From assembly GCA_030673205.1 (NCBI GenBank), contig DAOVJP010000019.1:1-11131 (forward strand): 11,131 nt of DNA, in the 5' to 3' direction. The stretch is from Thermoplasmata archaeon (lineage in GTDB: Archaea; Thermoplasmatota; Thermoplasmata; JAGHBH01). A program made the translations under genes and the position numbers. Numbering within the stretch: the stretch's first letter is position 1; each line of letters begins with the position of its first letter. This document shows, piece by piece, positions 1 through 6,003 of the stretch. The notes below the pieces were generated by a model. That model saw nothing but the letters and a program-made list of their open reading frames with translations, ran no database searches and was not told where the DNA came from.

Positions 1-2323
1 CATTATAGTGGAGCACGAAGCTGAGGGACGACCATGCGCTATCGTTCTGTCTTATGATGTCGTACAAATTCGTGAGGTCACTCTCAGGGATACCATCCCC
101 GTCGTTATCCCTGGACTCTATAGCCTCCACGATGGTCTGGTTGTATCCGCTTTCTTGGGGTGAGGTCCGGTACATGTCTTGGATCACGCTGGTGGGAGAC
201 ACTGGCATCACATTGCTTACGATCCCCGGACCATCGCGTGCTTGTCGGGCTGTGATATCTATGGCATTCAGGATTCCATCGTCAGCCATATCTCCTGTTA
301 TGTAGATGTATGCGTAACTCTCGCTGAAAGCAAAATTATCCATGAGATATATGATGGTCTTTGATTCTTCTAGGTCCTTAGGTAAAAAGTCGAGTATGTC
401 GAACTCGGTCTCCAGTTGAAGAGAGCCGTATGCACAGAATGATGTCACAATGACCACAACTGCCAGGACCTTCAACGGGTGCTTCTCGGATGCGGTGGCA
501 CTGGCGCCGAGGAATTTGTTCACAGCGGCGTTGCCGCTGCCTTTGACCCGTCCACTCACTGTCTGTCCATTATCTAGTTCATCCATCCCGATGACAGCCT
601 TTCCCTTTTTCTTCCGCCTCTCATCCGAGATCACTTTGATGGCAGGGATGAATGTCAGCATGACCACTAGCGAACAGATTATTCCGAGGGCGGATAGAGA
701 GCCGAAATCGCGTATCGGTTTTACCGACGAGGTCGTATTGGACATGAAACCTATGACCGTGGTGATCGTTGTTAGGGCCAATGCGCCGCCCACCATCATC
801 ACGCTGGTGGCGGCTGCCTTGTGGATATTGTTTCCTTTCCGCAACTCCTCTCTGTATCTCATTATAAGGTGAATAGCGTAATCTATTCCGAGCCCTCCAA
901 TGAGCACAGGAACGGCCACAAGGATGATATTGAACTCATAACCAAGTTGAACGGCTATGCCAAAGACCCAGACGAGAGATATGAGCAATGTCATCAGACT
1001 CAATACCATATCTCGAACGGAGTGGTAGTTCACTATAAGTACTACTATTATGAAAAGTAGGGCAATGGGTATGAGTGTGATCATGCTCTCCTGTGCAGAA
1101 TCATTTATCTTATCCATGAAAATGAACATGGCCATGGGGCGCAGGGTGACATCGGTCCCCTTGAAATCATTCGCCATGTCTGTGATGCTCTGCTGCGCCC
1201 GCCGCAGGTCTTTGACAGGCAACTCTCCATCCTGATATATTATTATCAAACCCGCTTTGGCAGTTCCGTTCTCTACGGTGAAGTCCTTTGAGAGCAGTGA
1301 GGAGAGCTGCCCGCTTACCGACGTTAATTGATCTCCCAGATCTGGCATCCGCAAGAATGTTCGTGACAGACCTTCGAAGGAGGTCGATGTGCTGTTCATC
1401 CCCTCTCGCAACTGAGTGACCATCTGCGAATATCCTACCATGCTCGTTGCGTTGCTCCATGTGTAGTTCGCATCGGTGGTTATGAATTCGAGCTTGAGGG
1501 TGGCGTTGGTCATGGCCTCCCCTGCAGAAGCCGCTTCAATGGAGGCGAACAGATATGTTTCAGATGTCCAATTCCCCAGGTTGCGAAGGTCCGTGTTGTC
1601 ATACGCAGCCGAATCGATCATGAGGTCTTTTATCTCCTGATCCGTTGTGCTATCCAGCCACATCAATTGCTGCTCTCTCAGAGATATCTCGTTGCCGCTG
1701 GGAGGAGGAGGGCTCTCCTGTCCAAGGGAAGGCAGGGCGGATAACTGCATCGACAGTGCAAGGGAGAAGTTATCCTGCGCTTCCTGTTTGACCGTCTGTG
1801 TTGCCGTGGAGTTCATCACACTTTCCAGTTGTATTATCTGCTGTTCTATGCCTTCGACAAGTGTGGCTAATTGCGTGAAGCTCCCCGGGGCTATCGATGT
1901 ATTTGCGGCCGTGAGTGCCATGGTCGACTGTTCTGCCCCACTAAGCATGCCCATCAAGAAGAACACGAGGTCCGGCGGCCCCATAATGGACCCCATCGGC
2001 GTTTCCAACAAGGTTTCACTTATGACCATTCTGTTCTCCAACTCCCACTCATAGGATAGTACATCGAGAAGGGCGTTTCTAGATAGTATATTGTCATTAT
2101 TTGATATGGCAACAGCCTGTGTGATAATTCCTTCGGACCCGAAATCATCGCTTATCTTCCCCTGTGTCCGGGCAACTTCGTTATCGGGGTTGAAGCTATT
2201 TTCCTCCGTCTCGAACTGCATCTGTGATGCCGACGCTCCGAAGAGGATCGTCAGGACCAGCACTATGATGACCACTACTTTAGCTCTCCTAGCGATCACA
2301 TCGCCGATCTTACTTGCCGCCAT
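1..2323 (-). CDS. RND/MMPL-superfamily membrane transporter (HAE3-like), 3'-truncated by window edge
   Basis: Partial gene: 774 residues visible with no stop before the window edge. It begins with a short cytoplasmic basic stretch and TM1 (about residues 14-31), followed by a large extracytoplasmic domain (about 32-410). A bundle of five hydrophobic segments follows (about 415-434, 439-460, 464-486, 503-527, 543-562). After a basic cytoplasmic linker, TM7 (about 616-634) opens a second extracytoplasmic domain. This half-repeat order is the RND fold. TM4 carries GGLGIDYAIHL with Asp481, matching the GxxxDY signature of MMPL/RND proteins, where the acidic residue serves proton coupling. Family members export lipids, hydrophobic compounds or drugs; the substrate here cannot be told. 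The ATG at 2323-2321 is preceded by AAAGGAGAG at a spacing of 7. The second domain holds a DNDGDG loop (residues 739-744) like a calcium-binding site. It is transcribed divergently from the signalling operon and no functional link is evident. Confidence 0.88.
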   Translation of the reverse strand, partial: MAASKIGDVIARRAKVVVIIVLVLTILFGASASQMQFETEENSFNPDNEVARTQGKISDDFGSEGIITQAVAISNNDNILSRNALLDVLSYEWELENRMVISETLLETPMGSIMGPPDLVFFLMGMLSGAEQSTMALTAANTSIAPGSFTQLATLVEGIEQQIIQLESVMNSTATQTVKQEAQDNFSLALSMQLSALPSLGQESPPPPSGNEISLREQQLMWLDSTTDQEIKDLMIDSAAYDNTDLRNLGNWTSETYLFASIEAASAGEAMTNATLKLEFITTDANYTWSNATSMVGYSQMVTQLREGMNSTSTSFEGLSRTFLRMPDLGDQLTSVSGQLSSLLSKDFTVENGTAKAGLIIIYQDGELPVKDLRRAQQSITDMANDFKGTDVTLRPMAMFIFMDKINDSAQESMITLIPIALLFIIVVLIVNYHSVRDMVLSLMTLLISLVWVFGIAVQLGYEFNIILVAVPVLIGGLGIDYAIHLIMRYREELRKGNNIHKAAATSVMMVGGALALTTITTVIGFMSNTTSSVKPIRDFGSLSALGIICSLVVMLTFIPAIKVISDERRKKKGKAVIGMDELDNGQTVSGRVKGSGNAAVNKFLGASATASEKHPLKVLAVVVIVTSFCAYGSLQLETEFDILDFLPKDLEESKTIIYLMDNFAFSESYAYIYITGDMADDGILNAIDITARQARDGPGIVSNVMPVSPTSVIQDMYRTSPQESGYNQTIVEAIESRDNDGDGIPESDLTNLYDIIRQNDSAWSSLSFVLHYN

Positions 2324-2330
2324 GGATCTT

Positions 2331-2339
2331 CTCTCCTTT
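2331..2339 (-). promoter_or_regulatory. Shine-Dalgarno site of the RND-type gene
   Basis: On the minus strand AAAGGAGAG lies 7 bases before the ATG at 2323. It fixes the start of the transporter gene immediately before its first transmembrane segment. Confidence 0.75.
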
Positions 2340-2549
2340 CGGTGAACGTCGCTCCTATAGTGATGGTCGAGAGCACGTCCTCCCTACGAATACCGTCTAC
2401 ACCTTAGAGATCGTACGCTACTGCACTCCCTGTAGACGCTATGAACTGCATTCAGTTAAACCTTTCGGGCAGGCAGTGTTGCTGCTGTTGTTCTGCATAT
2501 CAACTGGCGCCTGCATCTTGTATCCTGTGTGGGGTCTAGCTCTGTGTTA

Positions 2550-2573
2550 GGTGCTATGTCCGGTGCTGTGTCC
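2550..2573. repeat. 12-bp imperfect tandem duplication
   Basis: GGTGCTATGTCC is followed directly by GGTGCTGTGTCC, differing at one base. It lies in the noncoding divergent region. It could be a slippage product or a small binding-site pair; two units are too few to decide. Confidence 0.5.
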
Positions 2574-2784
2574 TGTATTACACTTTACTATACCTACTAT
2601 ATGTCATATGTCTTCTCTTAGCGGGCGCAACCACGATGGGGGCATGATGGGGTATCTCATGGTCTATAAGACAAAAAGGGGGACTTTCTTGTTTATACCA
2701 TAAAACTTTTTTCAAGATACTGGCCATAGTTTTTACTAAAAGCACCATAAATGTTTGGGGAAGGACTCATTCTCTCGTATCCTA

Positions 2785-2800
2785 CGAAAGATATATATAA
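2785..2800 (+). promoter_or_regulatory. Archaeal BRE/TATA promoter of the signalling operon
   Basis: The purine-rich CGAAAG (2785-2790) is followed at once by ATATATATAA (2791-2800), matching the archaeal BRE plus TATA-box layout. The expected start of transcription, about 25 bases downstream, falls near 2820-2825. That is after an upstream in-frame ATG at 2751 and before the ATG at 2844. The promoter therefore also decides the start of the first gene, leaving a leader of about 20 bases that contains the SD GAGGT (2832-2836). Confidence 0.8.
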
Positions 2801-2843
2801 GCAAGGCATATTATCAGAGTCGAAGCAACACGAGGTTCAAACT

Positions 2844-3374
2844 ATGAAGGTCAAGACCCAAAAATTGGACGACATTCGATTCTCCATACAAGATGGAGAA
2901 GTGGGTCTCTCATTGGAATGGAGGTCCGGGGAGCTCTTCTTGACCATGCGCGGAGTGGTGATAAGGGATGGAGAGACATGGTATGAGATACCAGTGAAGG
3001 ATCTGCTGGATGTCTGTGTGCTGGAGGGCAAACCGAAAAGGATATCGCTGTCCCTTCACTCTGCAAAGGTCATCATAGCCGGTGAGAACGCAGAGTTCCT
3101 TGAAGCTCTTCGGCATTTCCTCCTGCCCTATGTGGAAGTTCGATCGGAGACCTCGGTCATGGGGGCGTTCCTGAAACTATGGGCTCTCGGACTGCGCGAC
3201 ATAGATTCCCTTGCCAATGTGCTTGCGCTCGGCCCGGAGGTCATCGCCGCCCTCATAGAGCAGGCGGAGAGAGAAGGCCTGATACTGGGCGAGCTTCTCA
3301 CGATGATGGCAAAAGAACATTTTTCTGAAGACGATGCTAAATTCCTCTTGAACATGGGGGCTTTCCATGGCTGA
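2844..3374 (+). CDS. CheF-like protein: PH-like domain plus C-terminal helix-turn-helix
   Basis: 176 residues, the first gene of the operon. Residues about 15-100 form a run of short beta-strands ending in an amphipathic helix. A GELFLT...GVVI strand pair is followed by WYEIPVKDLLDV and then EFLEALRHFLLPYV, which is the layout of PH/GRAM-like domains. Residues about 105-150 look like a helix-turn-helix (SLANVLALGPEVIAALIEQAEREGLI). A PH-like domain followed by HTH recalls archaeal CheF, the adaptor that joins the chemotaxis system to the archaellum, but this protein is shorter than haloarchaeal CheF (around 300 residues) and no chemotaxis or archaellum gene is in view. It could equally be an adaptor dedicated to the KaiC-like ATPase encoded two genes on. 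The start is set by the promoter and the SD GAGGT at a spacing of 7. The stop overlaps the next start by 8 bases, implying translational coupling. Confidence 0.75.
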   Translation: MKVKTQKLDDIRFSIQDGEVGLSLEWRSGELFLTMRGVVIRDGETWYEIPVKDLLDVCVLEGKPKRISLSLHSAKVIIAGENAEFLEALRHFLLPYVEVRSETSVMGAFLKLWALGLRDIDSLANVLALGPEVIAALIEQAEREGLILGELLTMMAKEHFSEDDAKFLLNMGAFHG

Positions 3375-4278
3375 AGAGCCATTCTCCAGCTTTGCCAAGA
3401 CCCTGGTCACCCTTCAGAAGCTCACCAAGATAGAATCGGGCGTATCTCAGATCATCTCCTCTTCAAGGGTTCCTCACGCCGAGACCAGGAAGTTCTTGAG
3501 ATGTGAGAGGTTGGAACAGGGCATCAACACACCGCTATTCCAGTTCATAAGAAAGATGGTGAAAGATGTGGGACTCGGAGATATGGAAATGGTGGAGATA
3601 GGACAGTTCAAACATGTGTATTCCATCAGATCCAATCCCGTGGCCTCTCTCTACCCCGAGGTACAGAACAAGAAGACCTGTTATGTCACATCGGATGCGT
3701 TCAGTCAATTCTATTCCAAGGACATGGGACTTGTGAACACCGGGGAGGAAGTGGAATGCATCAACGCAGGGGATCAGGCATGTGTGTTCGAGATCAATCT
3801 TCAGCCTCTTGGCGTATACCAGATAGTCCTCGATCGCACGGACAGAAGGCTCGTGGAAGTGTTGGGCAAAAACGCCAAGTTGGACATAGGGTCTTTAGCC
3901 GACGAACTCCTGTTGGAACCCGGGGAGGTAGAATACCGGTTGGAGATATTGAGAAGGTATCACCTTACCGACGATGACTTCTCCCTGACCAAAATAGGAA
4001 CGACATATTCCCGATATGGGACTGGTCCGCTGGCAGAGAAGGAGGAGGATTTCCCTCCTCCATGGGAGAACATATCTGCCATGGCATCCTCCGTCGCCGG
4101 GGCTGGGTCCTTCGCAGAGGCCTTCCTGGGGGCGGCCGAGTCTACACCCACCTGGGAGGTGGATGAGGCGGAAATAATCAATCTCGCAGAGGAGGCGAAG
4201 AAGAGTAAGAGCTTCGCCGAACTTCTATCCCATCAGATCAACAAGGGAGATGAAGATGGAGACGAAGGAGGAAATTAA
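3367..4278 (+). CDS. V4R-domain protein with helix-turn-helix and acidic C-terminal tail
   Basis: 303 residues. Residues about 45-145 match a V4R (4-vinyl reductase) small-molecule-binding domain. The best part is the end, KKTCYVTSDAFSQFY then EVECINAGDQACVFEI, with Cys105, Cys131 and Cys139 in the usual C-x7-C plus F.x order. V4R domains bind hydrophobic or other small ligands in bacterial and archaeal sensors. Residues about 155-200 look like a winged helix (DIGSLADELLLEPGEVEYRLEILRRYHL), as in V4R-HTH regulators. The remainder (about 215-303) is acidic and low in structure, ending in DEDGDEGGN. The likely role is a ligand sensor feeding the KaiC-like ATPase. It starts inside the preceding gene (8-base overlap), with GGGGG 6 bases before the ATG, and its TAA lies one base before the next ATG. 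No ligand can be named from sequence. Confidence 0.8.
   Translation: MAEEPFSSFAKTLVTLQKLTKIESGVSQIISSSRVPHAETRKFLRCERLEQGINTPLFQFIRKMVKDVGLGDMEMVEIGQFKHVYSIRSNPVASLYPEVQNKKTCYVTSDAFSQFYSKDMGLVNTGEEVECINAGDQACVFEINLQPLGVYQIVLDRTDRRLVEVLGKNAKLDIGSLADELLLEPGEVEYRLEILRRYHLTDDDFSLTKIGTTYSRYGTGPLAEKEEDFPPPWENISAMASSVAGAGSFAEAFLGAAESTPTWEVDEAEIINLAEEAKKSKSFAELLSHQINKGDEDGDEGGN
4267..4271 (+). promoter_or_regulatory. Shine-Dalgarno site deciding the KaiC-like start
   Basis: GGAGG ends 8 bases before the ATG at 4280. It selects this start over an in-frame ATG 30 bases upstream at 4250, which would overlap the V4R gene and add only a charged decapeptide before the conserved fold. Confidence 0.75.
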
Positions 4279-4279
4279 C

Positions 4280-5152
4280 ATGGAAAGAATACAGACCGGA
4301 GTATATGGTTTGGACCAACTGATAGAGGGCGGGCTGATAAACAACACCGCAGTTGTTGTGGTCGGCTCCTCAGGTACGGGAAAGACGACCTTCGCGATGC
4401 AGTTCCTCATGCACGGCATAGACCAAGGGGAGCAGGCGCTCTATGTGACAATGGAAGAGACGCCTGAACAGATAATGCGGGAAGCCGACATGATGGGCTG
4501 GAACATGCGGGAGCACTACGAGAAATCACTGTTCTTCATCCATTTGAAGGGGAAGAACTTCAAGAAGATGATAGAGGAACAGCTCCCTCAACTCGTTAAG
4601 GCCAGAGCAGACTATGAGATAAAGACGCGGGTGGTCATAGATCCAATGACCCCAGTGATATGGGCGACCGAGGACAAATTACTTCAGAGAGAGTTGATCG
4701 GAAAGCTTTTCTACACCCTCAAGGAACTTGGGGTGGTACTGGCTACGGTAGAGGAGCATGCACGACCCGGTGAGACCATCGGAGAGGATGTCTTGTTGCC
4801 GATATATCTCTCAGATGCGGTGTTCCATCTGGAATATCACCCTATAGGTGGGGCATTCAACCGCACGCTGAAGATAATAAAGATGAGGGGGACGGCCCAC
4901 CAAGAGGGTGTCTACCCTTACATCTTCTCTCGGGGCGTGGGCGCTATCGTCAGGAGCACTCCAGTTGAGATCAAGGACAAAGATAAATCCAACTTTGATA
5001 CGGTGTTCGACGAGGCCATAAAGACCGCCGAATATCTCAAAGCCCCAGCGTATGTCATAGAACGCCTGAAAAAGATGAAAGAGGGATGGATATATGATTA
5101 TCCGCCGGAAGAAGCCCTCCAGATAGTGTTTGATTCTTACCACATAAAGTAG
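4280..5152 (+). CDS. KaiC-like RecA-superfamily ATPase, single domain
   Basis: 290 residues, one KaiC/RadA-type ATPase domain. It opens with the typical RIQTGVYGLDQLIEGGL, then Walker A GSSGTGKT (residues 29-36), the paired glutamates MEET (Glu59, Glu60) expected for catalysis, and Walker B VVID (118-121). The KaiC-type C-terminal core strand region is IIKMRGTAHQEG followed by YIFSRGVGAIV. About 60 residues after the core (from about 230) form a helical extension not required by the family. Single-domain archaeal homologues include the archaellum ATPase partner FlaH/ArlH and many regulators. I cannot separate these subfamilies by eye, but the absence of archaellum genes argues for a signalling role. 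Its neighbours (V4R, PH-like, Roadblock) are the partner types proposed for archaeal KaiC signalling hubs. The gene starts one base after the V4R stop. It ends in TAG, and the frame stays open for 16 further codons to TAA at 5201-5203. Confidence 0.92.
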   Translation: MERIQTGVYGLDQLIEGGLINNTAVVVVGSSGTGKTTFAMQFLMHGIDQGEQALYVTMEETPEQIMREADMMGWNMREHYEKSLFFIHLKGKNFKKMIEEQLPQLVKARADYEIKTRVVIDPMTPVIWATEDKLLQRELIGKLFYTLKELGVVLATVEEHARPGETIGEDVLLPIYLSDAVFHLEYHPIGGAFNRTLKIIKMRGTAHQEGVYPYIFSRGVGAIVRSTPVEIKDKDKSNFDTVFDEAIKTAEYLKAPAYVIERLKKMKEGWIYDYPPEEALQIVFDSYHIK

Positions 5153-5170
5153 CTAGGAGTGAGAAAGAAC

Positions 5171-5203
5171 ATGAAAGATATAGCGGGGGATCGCCGTGGT
5201 TAA
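5171..5203 (+). other. Possible 10-codon leader ORF between the KaiC-like and Roadblock genes
   Basis: ATG at 5171 runs for ten codons (MKDIAGDRRG) to TAA at 5201-5203. AGGAG (5155-5159) lies 11 bases before it, a somewhat long spacing. Its end overlaps the GTG at 5196 that may start the next gene. It might serve translational coupling, or be a chance ORF. There is no protein homology argument at this size. Confidence 0.25.
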
Positions 5204-5993
5204 AGAAAAGGGAAAAATGAAGGAAAAGACCATGGAGGCCAAGACGGCCACCTTGTTGAAGCACATGATGGATATGGAACTGCAAAGGCTGAGGGCCAGC
5301 CTGAACGCGGATATAGTGCTGTTCGTAGGGGTGGACGGGCGGATCTTCGTGGCAAACATGCCGAACGAGATGAACTCGAAACAGTTCTACATGTTCAACC
5401 TTGTAAAAGCCATGCTGCCATCTATTTGTGAACAGCTACAGAATGAGAACCTCCGCGTGTCCATTCAACAATATCCCGAGGGAACGCTTTTCATCTCTGG
5501 CGTGGGAAAGAATGCCTTTTTGGTGTCTGTGTTAGCTGGAGATAAGGACATCACAAAGACCGTGGCCATGGTGACGGAACCCCTCCAGGCAAGTGAGGTC
5601 ATGCTGCACATCTTAGAGCAGAGATCCATGGAACCCGAGGAGCTTGCCAAGCTTCCGAAGGATGTAGCGGAGGAGATACAGGCACTGAGCCGTCAACTCT
5701 TCGTGGAGCAGTTCGACCAGACCCGAGGATACAAGAAGAACATGAAGATATTGGACTGGCTAAAGAAGAAGCTCAACGATGCCGTGGGCCTTGGGGCTGT
5801 GGACGAGATAATGACCCTCATGTTCAACGAGTTGGGCACTTCCGCCCCTTACATGAAGGATAGCCTTTGGCGTGTCATGGTCGAAAGGATAGTGCAGGAA
5901 CACATAAAGAAACTCCGTGGAGATGTAGTAGCGGATGAGTGCTACAAAGACTGGATGTCGGAGTTAGAGCAGATGCTCAAATCGTTCATATGA
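5196..5993 (+). CDS. Roadblock/LC7-like protein with helical C-terminal region
   Basis: 265 residues from the GTG. Residues about 25-130 follow the Roadblock/LC7 pattern: a long helix, a strand pair DIVLFVGVDGRIFVA, a second helix (NLVKAMLPSICEQLQ), then strands RVSIQQYPEGTLFISGVGKNAFLVSVL. Such domains are regulatory adaptors of NTPases and of MglA-type small GTPases. Here the nearest NTPase is the adjacent KaiC-like ATPase. Residues about 140-265 are mainly helical and charged, with no family I recognise. The start is uncertain. The GTG at 5196 has GGGGGA 5 bases upstream. ATG at 5217 (preceded by AAGGG) and ATG at 5232 (preceded by AAGGA) are alternatives that remove only a lysine-rich leader. 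No internal promoter is convincing in the 43-base gap. Function by sequence alone remains adaptor-like; the Roadblock call is by strand/helix pattern and so is moderate. Confidence 0.7.
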   Translation: MVKEKGKMKEKTMEAKTATLLKHMMDMELQRLRASLNADIVLFVGVDGRIFVANMPNEMNSKQFYMFNLVKAMLPSICEQLQNENLRVSIQQYPEGTLFISGVGKNAFLVSVLAGDKDITKTVAMVTEPLQASEVMLHILEQRSMEPEELAKLPKDVAEEIQALSRQLFVEQFDQTRGYKKNMKILDWLKKKLNDAVGLGAVDEIMTLMFNELGTSAPYMKDSLWRVMVERIVQEHIKKLRGDVVADECYKDWMSELEQMLKSFI

Positions 5994-6003
5994 GGGAATG
6001 GCA

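Larger units (their letters stand above)
2324..2843. other. Divergent intergenic region without a convincing gene
   Basis: About 520 bases separate the divergent RND-type gene and the signalling operon. I see no supported gene here. A 78-codon open frame (2314-2550) overlaps the RND start and lacks a recognisable domain or SD. The region holds a perfect 8-base inverted repeat (CGTCTACA 2394-2401 and TGTAGACG 2431-2438), a near-perfect 12-base tandem duplication (2550-2561 and 2562-2573, one mismatch), two copies of ACCATAAA (2697-2704 and 2744-2751), and an AT-rich stretch from about 2660 leading to the operon promoter. A weak minus-strand promoter candidate is CCGAAAGGTTTAACTG (2468-2453), which would place a start site near 2430 with a leader of about 100 bases. 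Its TATA match is poor. Confidence 0.5.

Noticed and set aside
2314..2550. 78-codon plus-strand ORF with cysteines and a hydrophobic stretch in the divergent region
   Set aside because: It overlaps the start and SD of the minus-strand RND gene, has no SD and no recognisable domain.
2751..2843. Upstream in-frame ATG that would lengthen the CheF-like protein by 31 residues
   Set aside because: It lies upstream of the TATA box, so it would not be in the transcript; ATG 2844 has a proper SD.
4811..5143. 110-codon minus-strand ORF opposite the KaiC-like gene
   Set aside because: The plus-strand frame carries clear KaiC motifs; the antisense frame has no SD, motif or homology signal.
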